A stretch of 36,940 nt of DNA from Rhizoclosmatium globosum (lineage: Eukaryota > Chytridiomycota > Chytridiomycetes > Chytridiales > Chytriomycetaceae), in contig MCGO01000302.1 of the NCBI GenBank assembly GCA_002104985.1, positions 1-36,940 of the forward strand, read 5' to 3'. The notes under the pieces are model-generated. The model saw only the letters and a program-made list of their open reading frames with translations, searched no databases and was not told the origin of the DNA. The translations under genes and the position numbers were made by a program. Position 1 is the stretch's first letter. Each line of letters begins with the position of its first letter. Shown one piece after another: positions 1-11,522 of the stretch.

Positions 1-11
1 CATGGATCATT

Positions 12-221
12 TCAGAAAGACTGACCAGCCTGAGACAACTTCGAGAACCGTTTGGTCTTAGGGATATTCTCCACAACATAAGAAAGCAGATCGTTCGCTC
101 CCAATTTACTCATTTTGAATAGGGAGAAGAAGGGAGAGCCTCGATGTTGAGAAAAATCGTGCGCGCCATTGTTCTCGAAGGTGTACGTCTCTTTGAACCA
201 GGAGGTAAATCCAGTGTAAAT
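12..221 (-). CDS. Exon-like open stretch at the left edge, unassigned
   Basis: On the minus strand a reading frame of about 69 codons opens after a possible 3' splice site (ACAAG just above position 221) and ends at a TGA at 14-12. The peptide has ordinary coding composition, including the stretches GFTSWFKETYTFENN and DLLSYVVENIPKTKRF, but I do not recognise a family. It lies on the same strand as the BTB gene and just beyond its apparent stop at 331, so it could be an extra 3' exon of that gene, reached from a donor-like GTGAGA near 351. It could also be the remains of another gene or a chance frame. A shorter plus-strand frame overlaps it. Low confidence. Confidence 0.25.
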   Translation of the reverse strand: MYTGFTSWFKETYTFENNGAHDFSQHRGSPFFSLFKMSKLGANDLLSYVVENIPKTKRFSKLSQAGQSF

Positions 222-330
222 CTTGTATCATAAATTCACAATAAATCAGATTTGAAGTTTTACTATTCTAAAGAACACGTTCCTGACGGATTCTGCAGTC
301 GAAAAAGAGAAATGGGAAATAATATGCCAA

Positions 331-2507
331 TCAAAGAACACCAAGCAACACCGACAGTCTCACACTAACATTTGTTGCATCCACACCACCTGCAACATAC
401 AATTCCTTAAACAGTTCGACATTAGAAGAACCAATTCGAGTGCTTTGGCCCAAAAAGTGAACACCACTGCTCTCAACGCATACGCTTCAGTAACTTGCTC
501 ATTGAGGCAAACGTACGCGACAATACGACACCAGAACTTTGCCTCCGAACGTGAATCCACACAATCCGTTACATCCTTACTTCCAGGCTTACGTGTCCTG
601 TGCATCTGTGTCAGTATTCACAATATCATCAAACCAAACGAAAAAGCACTTACAAGGAAAACTCAACGCTATTCAACCCCTCTTCAACTCCCTTCTCAAT
701 CTTGATAGCCCACAAACTACCCGCATACGGAACGCCCTTACTAACCAAACAATCCCCAACATTCCCCTTCAAACCTTCACCAACATTTCCCCACGACCCC
801 ATTACTCTTACCATCCAAAGCCTGAGCCTGCTTCACACCCCCAAACTCAACCCCAAACCGAAACGGCGGCATCTCCAACAAATCATGCGCATAAACAGGC
901 CCCATAATACTCTCATAAAACCCCTCCACATCCCCCTTCACAACAACATTCTGCTCCCATAATGATAATTCACCCCCAACTTCTGGATATTCTTGGGCGT
1001 GGTTTCCACCAACCGAATCATATCATGGTGGATACGAAAGTGTCTGTCGAACACGAAGCCAGGGACCATAGCTTCGGCTCTGACTTTGCTGTACTCATTG
1101 AGAGGGATGTGTGCGTAGAGGAGGCCCTTTGAGAGGAGGTTTATGGCGGCGTCGATGGAGTCTGGGGAGAGTTCTGCGGGTGGGAGGGAGGGGCTTGTTA
1201 CTTGGGCTAAGCGGCCGAGGAAGACGACGTTTGCGGATCCTGTGACTGGTTCGGAGGCGGTTACGTTTACGTCTTCGTCGGTGTGGTGGTGGTTGGTGAG
1301 GGCGCTGGCGGTTGTGTTTGGGGAGCCAGGGACGACAGGGATTGCGGGTAAGCGACCTAATGCGAGGACGTGGCTTGTCATGTGTTGGATCAGAGTTTTC
1401 ATGCTTCCGTATGTGGTGCCTTCAACTTTTGGCAAGGACGGCCTGATGAATTCGAATCGATTGAACTCGGTTGGAATGTAGAACGTGTCGCTTTGGACGA
1501 TTCTCGCGAGCCAAGAGAATTCAAGTTGGGGGAAAGTTTCAGTGGCAAGATGTGGGTCCACTGAACCTTCACGGCAGAGGTAAATGAGAGTGTGGCGGAG
1601 GAGAAGAAGGGATGTTTCGCCATAGTCGTAAGTACTACTGTACGTCAAGTACTCGAGAGCATTTTGAGGAGTGTATTTGATAGTCTTGATAAAGTCAGCG
1701 CACCTAAATCGATAGTTCAGAGACTGGACGTTAAATCAACCAACTCAAAAAGACTCACATATCACACAGATCCTGATCTCTAAAGAAATACGCCGTCGCC
1801 AAAAGGCTCTTCAAATTATCGGTTTCAACAGTATCTCCAAAGAATCCATACAATCTTCTAAACAAAACACTCAACGCGTCATGACTGACATTTGGGTCCT
1901 TGATATCAACGCTCAATTCAAACTTCCCGGTAGAGCTAGTCGGAACATCTCCATGAACTTCGAGCATACGCATTGAAAAGTAAGGGTTGTTGATAAGAGC
2001 AAGACGGTGGAGGTGGTAAGGATGACCAAGGATGGTCACGACAATATCAGAGAACAGAGAATCGACGTATCCTATGGTAAATAAAAGTATTTTAGAGTGG
2101 GTATCGGGTAGCATTGAAGAAGGGCAGTGGAGTGATATCACATGACATATTTGAAGGAGAGCGCACCTAAATTGGGAGGCCAATGAAGGGGGAAAGGGAA
2201 ATCCACCACGCACCATGTTTATGCAGACCATTACACACATTTGCCATGCGATCATTAATCGTCGTCTTTGAAAATACGACAGTTGGCTTTGGATCCAGGG
2301 CAGCTTCCGGTCCTTGTTTCGAAGACGACGAGAACAGCGTCGAGGGCATTGGCACCGCAGACGGAAGACCACTTCGAGACGACTGCGAATCAGATCGCCG
2401 ATTTCCAAAAAACGACGCTGGTTTCAAGTAAAGCGGACTCAGTTGCAACCACAAAAGTACCGAAGAGTAAACAAACCTCGGCGATCAGATGTCTTCTGCC
2501 GCGACAT
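331..2507 (-). CDS. BTB/POZ domain protein with long C-terminal region (frameshifted in this sequence)
   Basis: Predicted five-exon gene of about 637 residues. Introns: 2476-2418, 2166-2072, 1758-1704 and 653-598. I place the start at the ATG at 2507, followed by a Ser-rich disordered N-terminus. The BTB domain begins around GYVDSLFSDIVVTILGHPYH, with the usual 'HRLALINNPYFSMRML' dimerisation segment. The C-terminal part carries TFYIPTEFNRFEF and MPPFRFGVEF, typical of fungal BTB proteins whose role is mostly unknown (possible cullin-3 adaptors or scaffolds; inference). Four single-base shifts are needed to keep frame: near 2193 (missing G after TGGTGG), 956 (missing G), 787 (extra A) and about 463 (missing base). 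The exons sum to 1912 nt, and the net correction of +2 gives an exact codon multiple, which supports the model. Either sequence error or a decaying gene. Confidence 0.72.
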
Positions 2508-2730
2508 TGGATTCAAACTCGAAAGTGTCTTGGTGGTGTGGGAAGGGACTGCATCGAGGCAGGCCGTTCATATGGAACTACCTCCTCAGGTGGGAGATCA
2601 AGAGACATTTGCCGGAAATTAATTATCGATAACCAAATGGATTTATTGTCTTATTCTCAGGGTAACAGTTATTATTATTTACACTCCATTTACGAATTTC
2701 TGAGCAGGTTCTAGTTGAGATTACCCAAAA
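2508..2730. promoter_or_regulatory. Shared upstream region of two divergent genes
   Basis: This 223-bp stretch separates the inferred ATG of the BTB gene (minus, 2507) from the ATG of the reductase gene (plus, 2731). The two genes are head to head, so both promoters must lie here or overlap the 5' ends. A T-rich tract with short AT blocks is present around 2636-2690. No specific factor site is claimed. Confidence 0.45.
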
Positions 2731-3892
2731 ATGGTCAAAGTTGTACCTCGCCTTGCCGAGTTCTCCCAAGCCAATGTTCCAATTGAGGAACTCGAAGCGT
2801 TCTACACAATCGCCAATGTTTCTGCGCCAGAAGACAGGCCTTATGTGTGGTCGAATAGCATGACAACCCTTGACGGGTTCATGCACTACAACTCGACATC
2901 ATCGGCGTCGTCAATTCAACATTCGTCAGTATCAACTCCAAAAAGTGAACTTGAGCACGGATCTGTTGAATCCGACATTGCCCTCAAGAAACACCCGCAA
3001 GCTGGACCATACTCACTGGCAGACTACAGACTACTCAATGCGGGTACTGTATCTACCTTACTGTATCTACCCACCTAAACAAACTACTCATTACAGGATG
3101 GGTCTACGCAGATGCAGTCCTCTCCTCAGGTCCCTGCCTCAGAACAGATCCACTCCTTCGACACGTTCCAATCTTCAAAGATATGCAACAACATAGAACT
3201 CAAGTATTGAACAAACCATTCGCGCCACTTCATATTGCAGTTACATCAAAGGCATCCACCCTCCCATTCTCAACACATTCCTTCTTCAACTCGCCTGACC
3301 TTCCTGTCCTCGTTGTTACCCACGAATCAGATGTACAACCTTCTATCGATGCGTTTATTGCGTCTAAATCTACTGGTGGAAACCCTGATACTTGTCTGTG
3401 GTCTTCTACGCTCCATGAACCAAACACACCAGGAACTGTCCGTTTCCTCTCATTCCCTCCCTCTCCTACCCCTTCTACTTCTTCCGCCTCTTCGCCCGCG
3501 TCCGTAGATTTATCTCAACTACTCCACTTCCTCAAACACGAACTCCGAATCAACTCCCTCGAAATCGATGCAGGTGGATCAATGATTCGCAATATGATTG
3601 ATTTGAAACTCATTGATGAATTGCGTTGGACGCAAGTGGGACATGTGGTATGTATTCCATATCCATTCGTGTGTCAAATAAGAAACCGTGATTCATGGAC
3701 CGAACCACTAATTCAACAAAACAATAGATTGGAGGAACTGATGCCCTCGGAAACCCACGTCCATCGCTCTTCAATAGCCCATCAGCGGATTCATACACAG
3801 CAAACACAAGCCCTGTTTTTCGGATGGCTGGAATCAGGGCCATCGGTGAACACTTTCTGTTTTTAAGAACTGTCCTTGAGTATAGACATTAA
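2731..3892 (+). CDS. RibD C-terminal-type reductase (riboflavin-pathway reductase family)
   Basis: Three exons, 2731-3043, 3097-3647 and 3728-3892, total 1029 nt and encode 342 residues with clean phase and GT...AG introns (53 and 80 nt). The fold is the dihydrofolate-reductase-like RibD_C domain. RPYVWSNSMTTLDGFMHY matches the N-terminal strand and helix, YRLLNAGWVYADAVLSSG the NADPH-site region, and SLEIDAGGSMIRNMIDLKLI the 'EGG' loop. The C-terminal exon (GIRAIGEHFLFLR) is also typical. Yeast RIB7 and bacterial RibD reduce the ribosylaminopyrimidine intermediate of flavin synthesis. Whether this protein does that or acts on another substrate cannot be told; it is longer than RIB7, with a Ser-rich insertion near residue 60 and a Ser/Pro loop near 235. 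No deaminase domain is present. AATAAA follows the stop at 3892-3897. Confidence 0.75.
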
Positions 3893-4033
3893 ATAAATGT
3901 GCGCATGATGGAGCTAGAATGTAACATTACTGTAAAGTACAAGTCGGAAACTGTGAAGTCAAGTCTTCTATTCACTTCAATACTACCTAATAATGATGAA
4001 CGAAAAAGATAAACGAAACGAAGTAGCTCTTAA

Positions 4034-6728
4034 CTACAAATCAAAAGACGCAACAGCCTTAACGGTTCCAGAGTTTGGCCAGAGAACCCAAGGAACAGTC
4101 AAATTCTTTTTAAGGTAGATTTGATCGTCCAAACCAACACCTGCAATTGACTCATTGTCCAAGAGCGCAGTGCTCTTAACACAGCACGAATATGGAACTG
4201 GGAGCCAACCATCAACAATAGCCAAACTTTTCTTTGTCCAAAGTGTCCCATCTGGTGCCGTACCAATCAACGAATCATCGCTCCAGTTAACAGTGATATC
4301 AATGACTTTGCCCGACTGTGGCACAAAAATCCATGGTGCATTCAGCGTTTTTCTGGTGTACAACTGGTTGTCGAGTCCTACTGCCACAAAAGATCCATCG
4401 GAAAATTGATCGACGCTCTTAACTGATCCAGAGTTGGGGACTTGAGTGCATCCAACGTTAGCCTCAAGTGTGGGACAGTTCCAAAGAGTAAAATCATCAG
4501 CAACAACAACAGCGGAAGCGTCGGTGTAAAATGCTTGCACAACATCAATCCCGCGAGGTCCAGGAATTGAAATCCATGGATCAGAAGGAGAATCACTTGA
4601 TTTTCCCCACAAGGAATTATCTGGAGCAATTCCAATCACAACATTCAGAGTCCAACTTATTGCAGGAGCTACAGAGATAACAGAAGCAGAATTAGGAAGT
4701 TTTGCCCAATATCCAGACACAATGAATTCATACACAGCACCATCTGATCCTACACCAAGAATAATTCCATCAAACATAACTGAAGCTTTAGTCACGCAGC
4801 AAGAGCCAGGAACAAGTAGCCATGGGTCATTCAAAGATGCTCTAGTATACAAGTTTTTGTTCAGTCCAACACCAACTATAATACCAGTCGACATCACTGA
4901 AACGTCTTGCACAAACACACCACCCAAGTTGGGAACTAAAGTCCAAGAACCCGTAAGACCAACACGCGTGTACAATTGATAATCCGTTCCAACTCCAATC
5001 AAAGTCTTTTCGTCCGTAAGAATGTCGATACTTAACACTGAACCCGATCCTGCAACTTGTGTACAAGAGCTGTGTGTCCAAATCGAAAGCGAAGCAATCG
5101 GACAAGTATACAATATCTTGTCAATACCGACAACAACATACGTTCCTAAAGCGAAAAGAACGTCCAAAACTCTAGCCGATCCACCAATAGACTGCCATGG
5201 AGCAGAAAGTGAATCCTTCTTCCAAAGGGTGTTATCTGGTGCAACTCCAATTAATTTGTTCCAATAGCTAGGTTCGAAATAGCTCGACGGATACAAAACA
5301 CAATAGCCAAGATCTACCCAACTAGATCCATTCCACACGAAATTCTTTGACCCAGAAACAACTTGTCGTCCAACTACTGGACTTTCAATAGCAGACATTT
5401 TCGTTGGAAAGCAGGCTTGGTACAGTGTCGAGGTACAGCCTCCAAGATCACTCCAAACACCGTACGCATCCAGTTGGATATTATGGACCGACGCCCCATT
5501 GGTTTTACTGGATACCGTTCCAGCAGGAAGTGGGTGTGAGATGTCAATGCTTCCGTAACAGCCAGACCATCCATACGAAAAGTATGTAATAGCACTAACA
5601 TGGTCAACACACGCCTTGTCGCTGTTGGACCAAAGCTTGTTCACTGGATATGTGTTGCCATCAAATCGAGATACTGTAGTTCCACTCTGCCAATCGCAGA
5701 TATATCCAACATATGACCACAAGTTACCATTGGTTGCAGTATCAAAGTCGTACCAAGACGTGATGGTTGCCGCAGAAATTGGATAAGAGCCGACCGGGTT
5801 CGTCACAGCATTAGCAAACTGTTCAGATGCAGATGCATAAATTCCGTTTGCATCTCCACATGCACAGGTCGCTGCATGATCTGGAATCACACCGTAAACA
5901 ATGAATTGGACTCCCAAATTCAAGTCGGAAATGTCGACGTTGTTGTGGTAGCTGCACCAGTTAGCACAAGAGTAAGCAAGTTTGCCATTGCTCATGAAAC
6001 CAACGGTTGTTCCAACCGCAATGTGGATTGGAAAGTAGGTGGAGGTAGTTGGAACGATGTTTCCACTCATCGCCAAGTTGTACAGGTAGCCTTGAATGTC
6101 TGCGTCAGAGATGTATCCTTTGGCCTGATTGATTGTTTGAGGAACAGAAATGGCAGGCTTGGTGGATCCAGTGTTGATTCCATATTGATGCATAATATCC
6201 ATCCATGGCGATTGGACAATTGCATTGTAATAAGTTTGGATAGCGGCCTGAGATGCAACGGCTCCATAAAAGAGAGGCTGAATAACTGGGTAAGAAAGCA
6301 AAGGACCCCCGTAGAAGGTGAGCAAAGGAGTGTCAGACGTTGCTCTGGCCTTCACAGATCCAGAGCCTGGGTAAAGACCTTGACTTGATGGAGATGAGTA
6401 GTTGAACAACACAATTGGAGGGGCGGCAGGGTTGTAAGACTGAAGAACGGAAGCTTTATCTAGATTGAGTGTGCGGACTGTAAGTGGATGCTCCAGAACA
6501 CCCAAACAATCTCAAGCACCCACCAATCCCACTCTCTTCAATCTGTCTCGCACGGTCGAATATAGCAGAAGGTGAAACGTTGGTTTCATGATCAGATGGA
6601 GGGACAAGAACCACAGGAGCGCCTTCAATGATCGCCACTGGCTCAGCACCATTTGATGCTTCGTTGGAGTGCGATGCTTTCGCCACTGACACAGCGGCAA
6701 TCGCAAGTGTCGTCAACTGGAAGAGCAT
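4034..6728 (-). CDS. Secreted tectonin-like beta-propeller protein
   Basis: Two exons (6728-6524, 6477-4034; 46-nt intron) encode 882 residues with perfect phase. The start is the ATG at 6728, followed by a signal peptide (MLFQLTTLAIAAVSVAKA). Residues ~90-390 form a Cys-containing domain with GGPLLSYPVIQPLFYG, NWCSYHNNVD, FIVYGVIPDHAATCACG, SEQFANAVTNP and NKLWSNSDKACV. That layout recalls secreted EXORDIUM-like and related fungal/bacterial surface proteins, though I cannot assign it firmly. From ~residue 430 to the end run about ten degenerate units of ~40 residues of the form GVGxDxxLYTRxxLxxPWxxVPxSG. These are tectonin/tachylectin-type propeller blades, which in known family members bind glycans or lipopolysaccharide. 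A secreted carbohydrate-binding role at the cell surface or on a substrate is likely (inference). No transmembrane anchor is evident. Confidence 0.8.
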
Positions 6729-7624
6729 TCGTGATATGACGAATCTTTTTTGTTGCTTTCCTTTTTAAATGCACAAGCCTTATGCAAATGTATGCGGACT
6801 TTCAAAAGTGGAGATGGGTGGCCGAATGGTCTCTCACACTCAATTCACATACAGGATGTTATATTTAACGAAAGATTTTTATTTGGACTGCAATACCACA
6901 ATGCCAAAGGAATTCAGGAAATATGGCCATTCCATCTATGAGCCAAAATTTCGAAATTCGAACGTTGGTGGAGTGATTGACGCGGGTTGAAGCAGTGCGG
7001 TCAATTTGTGCGGACTGTTAATTGAGTCTGCCAAGAAACCCAAAGAAACCCGTCCTGGAAGCGGAGATCCAAGTGGAGATATTGTGCAAAAAACTTGTTC
7101 GGAGTCTCCGACAGTGGTGAATTCTTCAATAAATTAAATCAATTGTCTGCTTCCTTTGTTCAATAACTCAAAATCAAGATCCCATCGCATTCAAGAGTAC
7201 AACATTGAGATGGAATTGTATTGATATAAGGTCAAATGAGCGTCGCTGCGGTGACGGAGTCAATTCTCAAGGAACATTCAAACATAAGTTGTCGTTACCA
7301 GAGAAATACCAGCGCCTTCCATTCATATTGAAGTACTGTTTGTGCCATCAAGACTTCTCAGAAACCTTAATTTGGTTATAAACCAAATGATATCACTCCG
7401 CTCACCAACACAACAAATTCAAATTCAGTCGTAGGTATTACTTTCGCAGAAGAATAGGCGAGTAACTCCATTGAGAACTCAGTGGCGACAAAGAGAATAC
7501 AGTGATGTTGATGCCAAAACCTGAATAGAATGTATTTATGAAAGAGAGTCAATGTGAATTATTTGTATGAAGGACAATATACTTTCTTTCTCTTTTCTCT
7601 CTTACTCACAAACCAACAAAGTAA
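6729..7624. other. Intergenic region between divergent genes
   Basis: About 0.9 kb between the tectonin gene (minus) and the DDT-PHD gene (plus). It must hold both promoters. Only short frames without codon bias or homology are visible. No RNA gene or repeat was recognised. Confidence 0.5.
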
Positions 7625-10602
7625 ATGTCCGAGTCGTCACTGTCACCGCAATCAGCGACCCCGTCCACGCCACCGCCTCCAACATCCGAACAAGAAGAGA
7701 TCGTCTATGAAGACGCCTCAACCAGCGAAGCGATCCGAGAACTGCGCAGCGACTGGGTCTTTGCGGCAACGACCCAGTTTCTGACAATGTTCCAGTCGGT
7801 CGTGCACTTTCCATTTGACTCGACCGAGGTGCGTTTTAAAAAGAAATAACCCTAACCCTAAGTGGGTGTGCGTTGGTGTCCTTCCTAACGAGGCAGTACT
7901 TCGTAGGCGTTCGAGGAGGCCCTGACCCAGGACACGCCGAACGAACTGCTCACAAACTTGCACGTGAAACTACTGCGCATCCTCACTTTCAATCGATTCG
8001 TAGTGTGTGTACTGCCGACTGCCCTGTCCCTCGGTCCCTGCCCCGTCAAACACTCCCTCTTTATTAATGATAAAACAACTGAATCGGACGCTTTCTGGAC
8101 TTTGGACTGGCGCTGCGGACCCTCTGGATCCCCTCTCTCATTCAATTAGTGTCGTTTGAGTAGTTTGGACTGGTCCTGTGCGTCTCTGGAACACACCTGT
8201 CTCCAAAACTCAACAACAACCAGAAACCAATATCTCCTTCAATACGACGAGCAAATCTCCTCAGAACTATATATAGTATATTGAGAGACATTGATATCAT
8301 GGACGAGCGAAGAAAAGTCCTAACACTCTCATTGTCCATTCATATACCTGAAATCCAACCATCAACCTCCATTTCCAAAGTCACAACATCTAACTCTCTC
8401 TCTCCTGTTACAGCCCTGAATCATGGCCCCACTGGTTCAGAAAAGAGTGCGAAAAGAAGAACCAAGACTGGACACAACTCTTTCCCGAACACCTCTCCTA
8501 CACCGAACTCACACCACTCCAACGCGTATACATCTTGCGTCGTATCACAGACTGGCAGTTTGATAACCCGGATCGGTTTCGCTCTTTTGCGAAGGATGAT
8601 GAGGCGGAGTGTGTGCATTGGCGTGTGGATCCTATTGGACATGATTCTCAGGGATATACTTATTGGTTATTTGATGGTACGTGTTATGATTCAGAAAATT
8701 GATGAGCGAGGAACGAGGGAAGGAAAATGGTGGTCTAGGAATTCCAGCGAGCCAGAAGCGAGCGTTTCCGTCTGGGGCTGAGAACCGTTTTTCTTTAATA
8801 ACTAATGATCACATCAGACAACAGACTATACCAAGAATTTGATCCATCCACATACGCAACACACCCAGTCCACAAAAAATACCGCTACCCATCCCCTTTC
8901 CCCCTGCTCCCCGCAACAAACCCCGCATCATGGCGGCTCGTAGCCCACACACCAGAAGCATGGAAACAATTCCCAACAAAGTTCGCGCACTCCCGCCACA
9001 CACTCGACAAATCCCTCTACCAAACCCTCACAACCGGCGTCGGCGCTCGCGTCCTCGAATCCCTGCACGACCGCGCCCTCGCCGCCGCTGAAAAGGCACG
9101 CGCAGAAGAAGCCGCGAAACTGGCAGAACTCGCACGTATCCAAGCTGAAGAATCCGCAGCCGCACTTGCCCGAAAACGCGCCTCCCGCCTCGACATCACC
9201 TTAACCGACTCAGAACGAATTGATATGTTGTTACAATCTGGCATCAATCCCTTCGAGGTAACCTCATTCCCTCTCCCATTTCTCTTTCGTCTCATTATTC
9301 TCTTGTTTCTCCTAACTTCCAAAACGTACCAGAACGAATACACAGGCCGCGTGACCCGAAACTCCCGTCCAACCCGCAATTCCTCTTCCACCACCTCCAC
9401 ATCCTTAGACCCTCCCAAAGACGCCGCCCAACTCCGCCAAGAACGTGCGTCCCGTCGAAAACGCGGTGACGAGTCCCCACCCATCCCCGCCTCTGTCCTC
9501 CAAGAGTCTCTTGAAAGCCTTGACGTGGATGTTGAAGGTGACGCGCCGTCCATTGTTGAAGCCGTTCAACGACGTGATGAGGAGCGGGATTATGAGGATG
9601 ATGAAAAGGATTTGGATGATGAGTTTATGGGTGAGCGTAGGAAACGGGGGAGGAGTGGTGGTGTGAGTGGTGGTGGTGAGGTGACGCCGGCGAAGAGGCA
9701 GAGGCATGATAAGAAGAAGGGAAAGAGTGCGACGAAAGGAAAGAAGAAGTCTGCGGCGGTGGCGGAGCGGGGGATGTTGGGGAGTCGTGGCTTTTTAGTT
9801 GTAGTTGTGGGAAACGGGCCAAGAATTGGGATGGTGTGTATTTCTACTTTGGATGAATGTGGAAACTTAATGTTGGTACATAGATGGACTTCCAATGATT
9901 GCGTGCAATCGATGCTCAGTCTGGCAACATATTGGGTGCATCAATCGAGAACTGGGCATTCCTGAGGATCCAAGCACAGTCTCGAAATGGGACACAGAAG
10001 ACTTCATTTGCACTGCATGCAAAAAGATGGAGTCCTTTGTTTCGTCCTCGTCTCTCGCATTAAATGTGGATGTGAAACCAGTGGTACCGTCCATTCCTCA
10101 ACTAGCACTCCCAACGAAAGCCGCAACTCAACAGCAACCAGAACAGATTAATGCACAACCGGCTGTATACGCGCAACCAGTAATGGCATATGCTTTCGCG
10201 GGTGCACCTCCGCAAATCCAAACTGCGCAACTCCCTCAATCTACCAACCAACACCATTCTCCCGTATACATGCTTCCTGTGATGTACCCTGTCGCAATGA
10301 TACCCCAACAACCTCAACCTGTTGGACAAACGCACCAAGAACACGTACAACAACCTTTATCACTCCGTGCATCAGTATCGCCCACAAAAACTACTTCATC
10401 TACAAATCTAGCAGTCGCGCCTATCATTCCATCATCTCCGCGTAAAACAGAACAGCAGAGACCGCGGTCTGTGTCCCCAGTGACATTAACTGCACCACCA
10501 GCAGTCGCCAACGGATCAACAAATGAGGAAGAAGAAGCAACGAAATCAACAGAAGATATGGGGCGCGTATTGTTATCTTTGCAAGGGAATAGTAGTGACT
10601 GA
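7625..10602 (+). CDS. DDT-WHIM-PHD chromatin-remodelling factor subunit
   Basis: Six exons: 7625-7828, 7907-8004, 8414-8676, 8818-9257, 9333-9833 and 9884-10602; about 741 residues. A DDT domain spans exons 1-2 (DWVFAATTQFLTMFQSVVHF, then EEALTQDTPNELLTNLHVKL). Exon 3 gives the WHIM region (RVYILRRITDWQFDNPDRFR; HWRVDPIGHDSQGYTYWLFD). Exon 4 has an Ala/Glu/Arg helix, exon 5 an acidic-basic linker, and exons 5-6 a PHD finger (FSCSCGKRAKNWD joined to MIACNRCSVWQHIGC, then FICTACKK). The tail is Gln/Pro-rich. This order is that of the ISWI-associated ACF1/BAZ, RSF1 and CECR2 group: DDT/WHIM binds the remodeller and the PHD finger reads histone tails. Exons sum to 2225 nt, one short of a codon multiple, and the frame changes between the Lys-rich linker and the PHD finger (~9720-9785), so one base is probably missing there. 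Intron 2 is long (409 nt). Confidence 0.8.
7847..7861 (+). repeat. Telomere-like CCCTAA repeat inside intron 1
   Basis: Two and a half copies of the canonical (CCCTAA) unit, TAACCCTAACCCTAA, sit within the 78-nt first intron of the DDT-PHD gene. Coding exons flank it directly, so it is interstitial and not a chromosome end. Confidence 0.7.
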
Positions 10603-10826
10603 GTCGGAGTGCTCACAGAGTTTATTCGGAGGTTTTATTTAATTTTCCAGTTCGTTGTTTTTTTTATTGTGGGTGTGAGATGTCATGGGAAAGACAAAAG
10701 AATAGAGAAGTCTGTAACGAGAGCACTTTAAAAGTGGATACGCAGTAGTGGCGTTACTTCCCAGGGATTACCGGCAGATTATTGAACAAGTTCTGAAACA
10801 AAGTAGCGTTAGAAAAGGGAGAAAAA

Positions 10827-11522
10827 ATGACGCCGCCCACCACCAGCACTACTACGATGCTAACAAGTCCCAGTCCTAGTCCTAGTCCCAGTCCTAGTTC
10901 TTCGGCCTCAGCACCGCAGCACCCGCTCCTCCAACCACCGCTAATACCGCCACCAATACCAACACAGTTCCAGCGTCCAAAGCCGTTCCTCCACTCGTTC
11001 CCTTCCCTCTTTCGCAAACCAGAACCCCCTCTTTTAAACTATCCAATGAAACGATCGCCCCTCCGATGCGAAATCAATCTATCAAACGAGGAGGAGGAAG
11101 ACGAACAAGCACCACCACCATCGGAGAAGCCCCAACTTCAACCATCCATCCAACTGCAACTCCAATCGCCACCACCTGAAAAGAACTCTCTGTTACCTCC
11201 TTTACCACCCTCCGCACCACCACAACTACAAGCACAACAGTCACCGATACCTCACCCAAAGAAAGACTACATCCACATCCCCCTCGCAGACTACACCCTC
11301 CTAACAACAACATCAATCCACCTACAAGCGAAAGTAAACCGCCTCGAAGAACAGAACCGCCTCCTGCAAGCGGAACTAGCGTCGCTGAAACGGAGGAGGG
11401 TTGATGACGACGATAGTGGGTCGGAGGGGGTGGGTGGTAGGGAGGAGGTGGAAAAGAGGGTGGCGAAAAATAAGGAGAGGGAGAAGGAGGCTCAGGATTT
11501 GCTTTCTTCTTTCTTGTTCTGA
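10827..11522 (+). CDS. Array member 1: Pro-rich coiled-coil protein with KRRR-acidic patch
   Basis: Intronless, 231 residues, start ATG at 10827. The N-terminus is Ser/Pro/Thr-rich (an (SP)n run encoded by a hexanucleotide repeat), then Pro/Gln-rich. A predicted leucine-zipper-like helix lies at residues ~163-190 (LQAKVNRLEEQNRLLQAELA) and runs straight into a basic-then-acidic patch, SLKRRRVDDDDSG, that resembles a nuclear localisation signal. After a second charged helix the protein ends AQDLLSSFLF, one of the acidic-hydrophobic C-termini shared in this array. No database family is recognised. A bZIP-like dimeriser without the bZIP DNA-binding basic region is possible, since the basic patch follows the zipper instead of preceding it. 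A nuclear regulatory role is inference. Confidence 0.65.
   Translation: MTPPTTSTTTMLTSPSPSPSPSPSSSASAPQHPLLQPPLIPPPIPTQFQRPKPFLHSFPSLFRKPEPPLLNYPMKRSPLRCEINLSNEEEEDEQAPPPSEKPQLQPSIQLQLQSPPPEKNSLLPPLPPSAPPQLQAQQSPIPHPKKDYIHIPLADYTLLTTTSIHLQAKVNRLEEQNRLLQAELASLKRRRVDDDDSGSEGVGGREEVEKRVAKNKEREKEAQDLLSSFLF
10866..10901 (+). repeat. Six-unit AGTCCY hexanucleotide repeat in coding sequence
   Basis: Six consecutive 6-bp units (AGTCCC/AGTCCT, the last AGTTCT) encode the Ser-Pro run of the first array gene. The copy number could vary between strains without breaking frame. Confidence 0.75.

Noticed and set aside
5876..6388. 170-codon plus-strand open frame
   Set aside because: Lies fully antisense to the tectonin gene, whose frame has clear domain structure and exact exon phase. 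The antisense peptide has no coherent composition.
7847..7861. Chromosome end (telomere) at the CCCTAA repeat
   Set aside because: Too few copies, and exons of one gene continue on both sides.
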